A stretch of 64,000 bases of DNA from Nepenthes gracilis. Its lineage: Eukaryota; Streptophyta; Magnoliopsida; Caryophyllales; Nepenthaceae. Made by a program: the position numbers and the translations under genes. Below, one piece after another: positions 34,560 through 45,400 of this stretch. Numbering within the stretch: the first letter of the stretch is position 1; each line of letters begins with the position of its first letter. The notes beneath the pieces were generated by a model. The model did no database searches. It was not told the origin of the DNA and saw only the letters and a program-made list of their open reading frames with translations. Location of the stretch: contig BSYO01000010.1 of assembly GCA_033239525.1 (NCBI GenBank), positions 13,360,042 to 13,424,041 on the forward strand, given 5' to 3'.

Positions 34560-34953
34560 TATAGAAACGCTTCAGCTTCATCAATTCTCAACGACCGCTG
34601 AATTCCTTCACCCGTTCTTTCAATTCATCCAGTTAATTATTGAAGTATTAGTGGTCTATTTAAATACTGATAACTCTCCCATTATTGTGCTCCATTTTTC
34701 TCCTTAGAAGCCGTTTCGTTCACCCGTTCGGTAAAGGCAATTGATGGTTTTACCTTATAAATAATATAAATTGGTTTTGTCCCTGGTGCCAATTCTCTGT
34801 AATACACTATCTAGAAGAGGAAAGGAGTGCCCAAAAACTTCAAAACCGAGTCAAAATCAGCGCCGGAAAACAGAGCAAGCAAAATGGCAGAAGGTTAGTA
34901 CGCAATCCTTTATTCTGCTTTCATGGTTGTTTATACCACATAAATTGCTAACA
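34560..34953 (+). repeat. 3' LTR of copia 2 (394 bp)
   Basis: It follows the tract GTGGGAGAA and begins TATAGAAACGCTTCAG (TG mutated to TA). It ends AATTGCTAACA, followed by the target duplication ATACA. Its length equals that of the 5' LTR. Confidence 0.92.
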
Positions 34954-35082
34954 ATACATACATATATATATATACATACATACATACATACATATATACA
35001 TACATATATATATACACATATATATACATACATATATACACATATATATACATACATATATACACATATATATACATACATA

Positions 35083-35113
<31 letters not shown>
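34954..35113 (+). repeat. (CATA)n/(TA)n microsatellite in repeat D
   Basis: A long run of ATACATAC and TATATA words. The left flank of copia 2 (11,468-11,495) is the same kind of sequence, so copia 2 inserted into this microsatellite. Confidence 0.9.
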
Positions 35114-36374
35114 GGTTGGTATATTTATATATATATTCATAATTACATGGTAGAGTATGTTTATAATAAATCTATGCATGTACGTTGGTGTGCTTGGAAA
35201 TAATAAAAGTCGATTAAGTGACTATTCCTGTATCTCATTGATGAATTTCGGTAAATTATTCTTCGTGTTAACTTCATAGGTGTGCGTACATTTTATTGGC
35301 GCTCTATGGCTAAGTTGAGGAGAGAGTATGAAAATATTAAGGTATCGAGTCGAATGGGAGGTTACGAAATCTTAGTATAGTCTACACTTTTTCAATACTA
35401 AATCCATATTCCGGAGGTTGAGGTCATTTAGATGGACGTTTATAATCATGTGAACCAAGTGCGTGAGATATCAGTGGATATTGAATCGAGGTGGTGTTGG
35501 GTTTGACTTGTTGATGATATGAATATTCTGTTCTCGAAGAGGCGTGGATCAGATGATCACAGAATACGTGAAGGTTATCCGATGGGATAACTAGAATGTT
35601 GTTTGTGTGTGTGGATTGGATACGGTACTTGTACACTACGACTGGCAAGTATCATGAGGCCGTAGGGTCGCTTGTCAAACTTACGAGTACTGGAACCTCG
35701 AAGGTTACCCAGCCGTAGGCGGGTTTGTAGATAGAGGGTTCACAGTGATGTATAAGGTTCGAGGAGACTTTCGTGATAACTCATATAATTGAGACCTCTT
35801 TTGTGATGGGTTCAATGGAACCTATACCGTGATTGATATTTGAATTTTGTGGAATTCAATTATATCTCTAATGATTTGTTGTCATATGGCTATTGAGTCG
35901 TGGATAAGATAGATTATTGAATATCGGATAATTGTTAATTTATCTTATATAATTATGATATTATTATTATCCGAGACGTTTTATTACATTTTATTATTTT
36001 ATTAATTTATTTACTTGTTAGGCCTTATGCTCACCTTTGCATTTTGTTGCCTCTAGAGTAGAAGTTATGACAGGTTAGAAGAGATCGTGCATTTTTTGAG
36101 GAATTTTGAGATAGAGATGATATTGGGAGTAGAAGCTTGTAACTGGAAGCTCTAGAGTTAGTTCGATTGGTCGAGATTTTTATTTAATTATGTTATCAGG
36201 ACTGCGTTTCCAGGATGATAATATTGAAGATATTTATTGTCTTAAGAAAATTTATTATATGAATTATGATTAATATGTTTTATTTAGTGATCCATTTATG
36301 AGGTTATTTATGATTTTGAGTTTCAGCGTGGCAATTTCGGGTTGGGTTGGGTGATTTGGGCTCGGGGTGTCACA

Positions 36375-37079
36375 ATTATGGTACGACTTTTTATAAAAGT
36401 TAAATGTTTAGTTTTTTTTTTTGGGGGGGGGGTATTTGAAGATGATACTTATAGTTGGAAAAGAAGATAGGCAACATTTAAATTTGCCTAAGTCTTTTTA
36501 TGGCATAGACTTGGATGAGAATAGTAAAGTAAAACTCCAATAAATGGTGAAATTGACTGTAAGAAAGTAACAAAGGAGAAAGAAACATCTTCAGCTAACA
36601 TTCCTATATTATAAAAAAGGTTACATTAGAAGAAAATATATTATCTTAGAAATAATAATAGTTAAAAGTCAGCTGTTAAATTTGAAGATGTAATATTGAT
36701 TAATAAAAATCATACTAATAATCAACTTATTATTAACCTTTATGAAAAAACAATGAAAATATAAGTTTTTAATTAAGTAATCAACACTGCTGCATTCGAC
36801 TATTTAGTTCATAATAAAATACTTGCAAAAGCATTTGTGGTTAAAAATGAAAATCTCAAGAAACTATGGGTTCAAAATCTTATCAACCATCTAGGAGTTT
36901 CTATAATTTTTATTTTTTAAAATGTCATGGTTGTGAGTTATTTTAATTTTATATATAAACTTTATTGTAATTAATATGGTTGATTTTATAGTACTTTCTA
37001 CTTTTGATTTGACTACTAGTTAGGCAAATAGTATTAGTCATTTTGAAATGGAAACATAATTCATATTTGATTATTTATT
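36375..37079 (+). other. AT-rich spacer
   Basis: It begins with the right target duplication of D (ATTAT). A run of ten or more Gs follows a T tract near 36,410-36,432. No gene was seen. The left end of the Tat LTR fragment downstream may reach into it. Confidence 0.4.
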
Positions 37080-37680
37080 AATTTTATACATTAAATATTT
37101 TCGGTGGTCGGCAAACCTAGATAGGACATCTATTATAGGATTCTTGCACCCAAAATCTCTTCCATGGAGCTTATAAATACCTCTTCCTACACTGGAAAAA
37201 GGAGAGAAACAAGAGAATTCATTCAACTTAGAGATCGGAACAGCAAAAGTCATTCAAAGTGTCTCAAAGCTATCATCAACTAAGCTTTGTGAACCGAAAC
37301 GCGAGGAGAAGGTACTAGCTCTATTCCGTCCAACATCGTTAATCTAATCCGGTGATCTTAGTGAGTTACTCTTTGAAATGCACCAATGGAGCTAAAGCTT
37401 CCTCTAACTCACATTCCCACCATATAAATATCTGTGTATTCCACATCACATTTACTTTCATACTTGCATCTTTTCATTTTTGGAGAAAAGTTTCTAATTT
37501 AAGCGTCGGAGGATTTATGGTGAGAATACTTATCGCTGTCATCTAACATCTTATTTATAGTTTGTAGTGTGTTGGGTTCAGGTTCAAAGACATGAAGACC
37601 GGATTCTTTTGAGCTTGACATAGCGTGAGGAATTCGAATGCTCTTTAATTGCATACAAATTCTGATTCAGAGACGCATCA
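37080..37680 (+). repeat. Tat-type LTR fragment (third copy)
   Basis: TATA box CTTATAAATACCTC near 37,170, then TTAAGCGTCGGAGG (about 37,499), TAGTTTGTAGTGTGTTGGG, CGTGAGGAATTCGAATGCTC and the end GAGACGCATCA at 37,680. This follows the U5 of the element B LTR step by step, and the terminal CATCA matches element A. The left end was not located, so a solo LTR or a fragment are both possible. Confidence 0.65.
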
Positions 37681-38099
37681 AATAATTTTAACAAAAAATA
37701 TTTTTCAAAATAAAAAATTATTTTTCATAAAACAAATGGAGGTATAAAATTTGTTTGTAAATTTTTATTAACTCACAAATTTGGAATAAACCTCGAAGAC
37801 TTTGTTGTATTAAAATTACTCAGGTCAAAAAATGGATTAAAATTTTTAAGACATAAAGTCAAATTTTAACTCTAGTAGTACATTTTGTATAGTCGTAACA
37901 AATTTGTTGGTGAGAAAATAATTTATCATATTATAAAAATTAAATTTAGATAAATTAATTATGTATAAGTTTAAATGATTTTATAAATTAGATTAAGGTT
38001 AGAAATCTTCTAAATATATCTGAAAAAACATCCAAATTATAAACGATGTGCGGGATTGACAATAAGTAACCCATCTGATGGTATTAATGTCGAGAAAAT
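37681..38099 (+). other. AT-rich spacer before the TFIIIC gene region
   Basis: No frame, repeat or gene signal recognised. Confidence 0.35.
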
Positions 38100-38480
38100 T
38101 GTTAATACGTCCCAAGCCGGCCGAAACGAACAACGGGCGTATGACAGGAAGAGAGTGACGGGGTGGATGACGGAGAAACTGACACTCTTTTATTGAAAGC
38201 TTCTGTGCCTGACTGGGTGACCTCTACCAAACCCGAAGCCATTCTTTCCAATTGACACCCCAAGACGATCCCCACTTACTCCCTTGTCAAGTTATACGTC
38301 CTATACGGTCTCAGCATCTCATCTCCGCGGCCGAGAGTACGAAGCAGAGAGAGAAGGAAACCAGCCGCTGAACACACAGAAGAAAAACAAAGGGAAGAAG
38401 AACGAAGCCTCCTTATCCCACACAGCCGCTGAATTCAGGAAGAAAAGGAGGAGGAGAAAGTTTGGGAGCCAAATCAGTTG
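38100..38480 (+). promoter_or_regulatory. Candidate promoter and 5'-UTR exon of the TFIIIC-subunit gene
   Basis: A mixed-composition, GC-richer block (CCGCGGCCGAGAG near 38,325) followed by a purine-rich leader (38,340-38,470) stands out from AT-rich surroundings. The coding gene starts after an intron acceptor at 42,106, so a non-coding first exon must lie upstream, and this block is the best candidate. The donor site is not certain. A GA-rich leader also occurs in insertion C, so an LTR origin is the alternative. Confidence 0.35.
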
Positions 38481-39699
38481 AGTCCTTTCATAACATATGC
38501 CTTCGTTGTTCCAACCTTTGTGTATTTGAACTCAAAATTACCAATATTGTGATAAAAAATCTGGGTATGCTCTGGATTTTGAAAGATAGCGAAGGGGGCT
38601 TGATTTTCTAAATGTTGCCAATTTGTTACACGGTGTGTTGCTTTGCACGTTGATGTTCCTGTACTTGACATTACTGAGTCTATGTTTAATGTAGTAGATT
38701 GCAAGTGCGTGTCCGAAGGATTTTTAAAATTGATTAAAACAGGGACGATGAAAATCTTTGCAGTAATTTCGGGTGGCAGAGTCCGTGTCTAATAAAAAGG
38801 ATACACCACTTGTGATCAGTGCGGTGCTAATTTGAAGGTCCACGACAGGGGCTAAATTGTATGAGAGAAATTATATTTAGACGTGGAAATCATCCTTTTC
38901 TGATTGATAAAAGTTAGGATATTTCTTTATGCCATCGGAGATCTGTATGATTGTTGAAAGTTATGATTTTTTGATGTGTTACATGTCATAATTAATGTTG
39001 GCTTGATGAAAGTTAAGATTTTTGATGTGATACATGTCATAATTAATATTGGATTGATGAAAGTTAGGATATTTCTTTATGTTGGGTGTGCCATCATCCT
39101 TCCATGTTGGTGATTGGATTAGATTAATGATTAAGAAGGTAATTTGGTGAATACTGAGGTAATGTTGTGTAAGTGATTTATAACCTTCTTTCGTGATTTT
39201 AATATTCATATATCGTAACCTCAATTTTCGAAATTGTTGATGGAGCATATGATCTTGAGTTAAATGATATAGATCTTGAGTGGAACGCTATAGATCTTTC
39301 ATTCAATGTTATTGATCTAGAGATTAGCATTGTAGATCTAGTGTCTTATGCAAGAAATCCTTCATTACATATCAATAAAATATTATCGCATCTTAGTAAA
39401 TTGTTGCACACAATAGATTAGGGATTTTTAAAGATTACATGAAGTAGTTGTGTAGTTAAATGATTAACATAGATTCGTGTAGAGGAATTTCCCTAGATCT
39501 TGGATTTGTGGAGCTTATAGAATTGGGTAGCAGAAAAACGTGTTTTCTGGATCTAGGGTTTTGTAGATGTAGGGATTTGTGGAGCTTGTAGTAAAAATGT
39601 GGCACTAAATTGTTAATGAATGTAGGGATTGATGCATGACACTTGTGTATAATAGATTTTCAAGAAATTCTCATGTAACTATTAAAGGTCATATAGTTG

Positions 39700-41420
39700 A
39701 GCTTTGGGAAACGGTTGTGAGATAGAAGTGAGAGAATAGGTGGTGCGATTAATTCCTTGTTTTGTTTTAGTAATCCGTGTGGTATGTTCGGTTTTGGGTG
39801 GTGTTGGGATGTGTTAAATTTTGATTTTATCTAGTTATTATTTAGGGGTGGTTATAAATGAAATCTTTAAAGTTATGTTGGTTGGACTTGATAGACAAGT
39901 GGGTGCATTGTGTTGTGATGTTAGGGACATGCGGTCGGTTGAGGTACTGTAAACTGTTTTGACATTCTCCTCCAATATCCTATATATATTTCCATTTGAG
40001 AATTTAATGTTTGATCTCAAGGTTTCCTTGTTGTGATTATATCATTGAGATCTTATGATGTTTTTGCTATTTCTCATATCATTTCTTGCATTGTTTCTAT
40101 TGATATCAATATTCTCTTGATGGAGAACATGATAAAGGATTATATGAAAAAAAATCTTTTAATTCCGGTGTATAGGTGTTGGAAAATTCTTTGTTATGGT
40201 CTTATAAATCTTGACATCTTGTTCTTATTCCATGGATAAGTAAAGGAATGTGTGAGAAAATATTAAAGCATCTGGATATATGGACTTTATTAAGTCCATA
40301 TTTGTCCAATACCGATTCCATTCTAGTGGTTTTGAGGCCTTGGTTTGTTTTGGTTGAGGGGCGTTTGTTTCCCCTGAGGAATCATTATATGTGATATCAT
40401 GAAATATTAATCGAGAGGCATTGGATTTTGACATGTTGGACCACAAGTGCTTTGAATCCTCTTAGTATTGCCGAGGGTGGTAGGGAGGAGTCCCGATTGA
40501 GGATGTCAAGAGTAGCAAGGATGGTGACAAGCCAAACCGAGAATGTTGGAGATCATTTTGGTATTGCTTAAGGAATGGCAAAAAGGAGGCTCATGTGGAT
40601 TACCCAACCAATGGGGTCATAAATGTGTTTGCCTTTAGTTAGGAGTAGCGGAAATAAGATTTGAGGAGATTTATTGATATCTCATATTGTTACGTTGAGA
40701 CCTCACATGTGATGGTATTTTTTGAGAAATCCAATTTGTTGTATCTTATTTTGTTGTGTTGGAACAACAATTGTGTTGGGATTATGAGGAATCTGGTTTA
40801 TTGATATCTCATATATTAAGATTTCGTTGGTGCTTGGATCTTGAGAAATCCAGTTTATTGTTGTCTTGTCTCGTGATGATTTGTTGAGATCTTGATTGTG
40901 TTGAGCCTTTGAGATATCCTGGAACTTTGTGGTTTTAATTCCTATATTATATGTTGTCATACTATGCTTTTGAGCAACTTTATAACTTTGGAATTTGTTT
41001 GATTATTCATTGTTTTCATTGCCGTTGAATTCTGTTATAGATTGCTTGTTAGGTATTTGGCTCACATTTCGTATTCTTTAGTCCCTTCAGAATAGATTAA
41101 AGGTTGGCCTTCAGAGACTATTCTAGGAGAATGGTGACTAGCTTAGAGTTGGGACGTGAAGGTCTCTTGAGGACTTTTATTTTAGCCATTATTGAGCTTG
41201 TTATGTCTTCTTGGATTCCAGTTGATGGATTATTTATCAGTTGTACTAAATGGATTGTTGGGACATTTGATTTTGGGACTTACTGTTATTGCTTCTTAGA
41301 GTATGACATTATGATGATTAATGTTAACCGATCATGTTTTATGCATGGATGTTTTTAGACATTTGGGTTTTCTGCGTCACAATCCAGACGACTCATGGTT
41401 GTCACGTCTGGGTCGTGACA
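39700..41420 (+). repeat. Repeat E: LTR-like copy related to D and C, in the 5'-UTR intron
   Basis: Shared landmarks with C and D are GTGTGAGAAAATATTAAAGC (about 40,250), a GATATCAT block, a CCCAACC...GGGGTCATAAAT block (about 40,600), AATAAGATTTGAGGAGATT (about 40,650), TTGTTAGGTATTTGGCTCAC (about 41,046) and the end GTCTGGGTCGTGACA at 41,420. The right end is clear; the left end is not, and the region 38,480-39,700 may also belong to it. Confidence 0.55.
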
Positions 41421-42106
41421 TTGGGCCTCCAAAAATTGAAATCCTATGTTGATTCCTTGAGTTAAGGGGATGTATGATGTTCTAAGCATTACTTATTTAC
41501 TCATAGGTGTGTCTGTCCAGTATTTACTCTAGTATATACTAGTAATTTACTTTTAGTATGTTGCGGATTCATGTCGTACACAAAAAAATGCTGAATGGTG
41601 CAAAATCATGCTCTTGATCTTTCCTATTTCTCTATTTTTCTGTTTCCAAATTACTCTTCCTTTTTATGTCCGCCTTGCGTTTTTAGATAAATTTGTATGC
41701 TGTAACAAAATTTTTAATGATTGTTTGGAGCATAAAGCTCCCGTCCCGAGTGGGATTTGAGATAAAATCGAATCACTTTGGATTTATTGTACATGATCTT
41801 ATTTACATTTTGCAATATATCATATTCGACTTGAACCTATGACTATTCAGTTACATAATATAACTCTATTTGGCAACACTTTTTAAAAAATTAAGATTAA
41901 CGATTCTTAAGTTGAAATTTCTTGCTTTAGTTTTTGTGATTCGTGGTGCTTTTTACATCCTAAATTGCAACTGGGCTTTTGTTTGAACAGGATATATTGG
42001 TAAATTTTCTTCTGAATTTTTCAATAGGCCATGCACATATTCAATAACTGTCTTTTTTGGGTTAATCTAAGTACCCGGGTTCCCGCTTTTTTTTTTTTTT
42101 TTACAG

Positions 42107-42421
42107 GGTTTCATCAACCTGAATGGAAGAAAAAGAGTACTTGGGAAACTGTTTTGATGAGGAGTTGTACTCTACTTCAGTCGTAGGTGCTGAACGAGTC
42201 TTAGAAGTTGAGGGAGAGGAAGTCGAAGGTATTGGAGGAGAGGAAGGAGAGGAGGGAGAAGATGATTTTGAGGAAGGAGAATGTTCAGTCAGATTTCAAG
42301 ATGAGATGTACCCTCTGGATTTTGTTAGGGATGATGCTTCTGGAGTCCAACTTTATGAACAGTTTGAACGTTATGAAGCCTTGGCCGAGAAAAAACGCAA
42401 GACACTTGCTGATAATCAAGG
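42107..42421 (+). CDS. GTF3C3: GTF3C3 exon with start codon
   Basis: The acceptor follows a long T tract (TTTTTTTTTACAG|GG at 42,106/42,107). The ATG at 42,123 is the first in the exon, after 16 bases of 5' UTR. Coding runs 299 bases to the donor AAGG|GTATTT, ending in phase 2. Reading past the donor stays open to 42,710 but yields intron-like hydrophobic sequence, so the splice is preferred. Confidence 0.85.
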
Positions 42422-45400
42422 GTATTTCTATCTTTCCACCATGAATGTTCCTTTCTCCCATTTCTTTTTGCTTTTTTATTGTGATATGTGCATATTCAAT
42501 TTTATGCACATAGTAAGGTTATATCTTATTTTGCATTATTATGACTCTAAATATTTCTGTTGTTGTTTTATTCTGAATGGCATTCCATTAAAGACTATTG
42601 ATGTGCTTTTTATTATGCTGAAGGTTTTAGTACTTAGAAGTAGATATTCCCTTTGTAGTCCTGGAATTTTTTCATTTCAATGGGCCATTTGGTTTTTATT
42701 TCAGAAGTGATTTCATGTGCAAGATGGATTTAGTTTTATTCACCATTCTCTTTTCCTTTCTTCGGTTTTGGACTTTATCAACTTTGCTAGACAATGAGGT
42801 TTTTGGTTGGAGTGGAATTATATGATTTCTATCTACATTTTTTTGTGTAATACTATTTATCCATGGTTTTTCTAGCAGCGAAGAGTCAGCTAAGAAGCCC
42901 AGACAAGAAGAGATTTCTGGAGCAACCTTTGAAGAAATAATGGAAGTCATGAACTATGGTGTAAGGAGAAGATCTAGGAAGGTATGTTATTTAAGATTTG
43001 GTCACATCTAAACACTGGGCAACCTGTTCCATGTAACATTTTCTAGGACCTTTGCACTGTCATCTGATCCATAAGTTGATCACAAAGCAATTTTGTTGTT
43101 GAGCACCCAACTTGAAAACTGATGCATTGATGAGGGAACATCTAAACAAGGACAATTTCAATAAAAGATTTACTTGAAGTACAAATTAGGGAGATAGGAG
43201 ATAAGGATTTTCTTTGATCTTCATCTTGTTGCATTTTGACACGATTAGCTGTTTAAATTTGTCTTTTTTGCCTTTTTAGTTTAAAAGTTTACAGTTCTTT
43301 TTATTAATTGCTTTTTTCTTTGTTAGTTACCTTTCGGGTAGTGCCAACCATTGATTAAAAGAAAAGGACTAAAAGTCTCTTTTTTAGTTCTTTTAAATTT
43401 CCTTTGTTCTCTGTTACAGTTCGTTTTGTGGTTGGATTCTATTTAAATGCCTCTATTAGAGCAGTGAATCCAGAGTTATGTGGGGATTCAAATCAAAGCA
43501 GATTCATGTTACAAGGGTAGTCTGTGGTTAGCTACCAACTTGTCCATGCCAATGACTTGAGTTCCATTACTGGGCCCACCTTCCCATCTTACGTGTCAGG
43601 AACCTATGCTTGATAGGTTTAGCAATATTTATTGCTAAATATTTAGCAATATTTAGAAAGGATAGGTGCTGTGTCAGCACTCAGCAGTCTTACTTGTCAG
43701 TTGTCATGTAGGCAAAAATAAGTAGAACTAAATGACACCATTAGAAATTGGGGTGAATGGTAATGGGAAGAAAATAATTTAACGCCGTGCACATTCAAGG
43801 TAACAGTGATAATTATCTTTTTTTTTTTTTTTGGGGTTGGTGTCTTGGAAAAGCAATCCTTATTATACTTGGTATTTGAATATGTTGTCTTATGCTACTC
43901 TCTGTGTCCTTCTCACTCTCAGCCAAAGAAGAGAGGGAGGCGAAAGGGATCAAAGAATAAACTCAACCCTGAAGTGACAAGAAAGCTTGGTGATGCTACT
44001 CTTCACTATGCACATGGGCGTTATGAAGAAGTGTGTCTTAACTTATTATTCTTCTCTTCTTCCCTGCTTTTGTTCTTCTTTCCTTTATGTTACATATGTT
44101 AACCAATAGCCTCAATTTCATTTTCTCTTTAAATATATATTTTTGCTTAATATTTGGTTGTGTTTTTGCTAAGCAGTTGGCTTAGAAATGCCGCAGAATA
44201 TAAATAAAGATAAGTCAAGAAAGCTGGTGCACGGTAATATTGGTTCATATCCTACTTTAGTATTGTGACCTCGCTGCTCTTCCATTCAGTCTTCTAACTG
44301 TCCTTAGGATCACTTTCTTGCATCTAGAAGTCAAGCTTGCAACAAGTGTTTAATCCGAAGCCCCACAGCACCACCATTGGTGTTTGCAGATCGGATGTGA
44401 CCAACACAAGCACTGAATGAACCTTCCAAAGCCCAAGATCAAGCTTAAAGAGTATTATTGATGAGGAACCGGTTAAGAGGAATATAAAATCGAAAAGTGC
44501 AAACTCGAAAACACAACAAGAGTAGGAAGGAAGTGAGCATCAAGTTTTACTAAATCATATATTTCTTAAAGCGTATAATCTGATTTTTGTTCAAGCCTTA
44601 CCATGTTACAAGAGAATAAATACAAAATAATAGATATCAAAATTAAAGTCTAGCATGTCAACACGCCTTAAAATCTAGTATGCGAACATATTCTTCAATG
44701 AAACACCTTCCTCAAAGAATTAAGACAACTACCTAATAATGAGACATATTCTTTTCTTTGGGTTAGTAAATGAGACATATATTCTCAACACTAAAAGACA
44801 ACTGACCATAGATAAAACTATTAGTATCGGCATCGGTTGTGGTTGTATTATTATCGAATATATCCAACAATATGTACTGATATTGGATATATCAGATGGA
44901 ATAAAATTTCTAAAAATAATAAGTTGATAAGTCATATCAATTGATATTTTGAATATCAACCAATATATTGACAGATAGGAAACATATTGCGATATTGTCA
45001 TAGTATTAGCAAATATCGGCATCGGGAGTCCTGATACTAATGCATATCGGCCAATACATATTGTATCATCTAATATTTGGATCCATGAAGTCAACTACCC
45101 ACCAACAGATAATACCCAAAATACATCTTCCTAACAGAGGCTTATACTTCAATTCTTGCAATGTCCATACCCGGATTATTAACATGAAAATTAGGTCCCA
45201 AAAACCTAGACCACAACACCACATAAACTTCATTAGAATTCACAAACATTTATATAAATATATCTATAGTTAAATTCGTTTCAATTTGACATCCAACTTC
45301 TCAGGCCTATTTAGCCATACAATATATATTTATACTTCAAACCATATCAGATCCTACGATTAAAATGATATATAAGACCAATGAAATGTTTGGCTCCACG

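Larger units (their letters stand above)
11496..34953 (+). mobile_element. Copia 2: Ty1/copia retrotransposon with two nested insertions
   Basis: Two LTRs of 394 bp each bound the element, and both outer flanks are ATACA (11,491-11,495 and 34,954-34,958). A tRNA-Met-type primer site follows the 5' LTR and a purine tract precedes the 3' LTR. Element B (12,571-25,142) splits the leader and insertion C (about 28,985-33,578) splits the RT/RNase H coding region. Without these the element is about 6.3 kb. The LTRs differ at roughly one base in ten by eye over the first 130 bp, mostly transitions, so the insertion is old. Confidence 0.92.
10629..36374 (+). mobile_element. Repeat D: solo-LTR-like element, about 2.3 kb, split by copia 2
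   Basis: The left half is 10,629-11,495 and the right half 34,954-36,374. The ends read TATAACACCCTG and CTCGGGGTGTCACA, so the termini are inverted (TGTGACACCCC against TATAACACCCT). Both outer flanks are ATTAT (10,624-10,628 and 36,375-36,379), a perfect 5-bp target duplication. The right half shares words with insertion C and repeat E, for example CTTGTTAGG..TT.GCTCAC. No gag-pol lies between the halves apart from the nested elements, so a solo LTR is the simplest reading. Confidence 0.75.

Noticed and set aside
34771..35179. Frames rich in Tyr, Ile, His and Thr on both strands
   Set aside because: Translation of the CATA/TA microsatellite.
42422..42710. Unspliced extension of the first GTF3C3 coding exon
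   Set aside because: A good donor lies at 42,421/42,422 and the extension is hydrophobic intron-like sequence, while splicing gives the conserved continuation.
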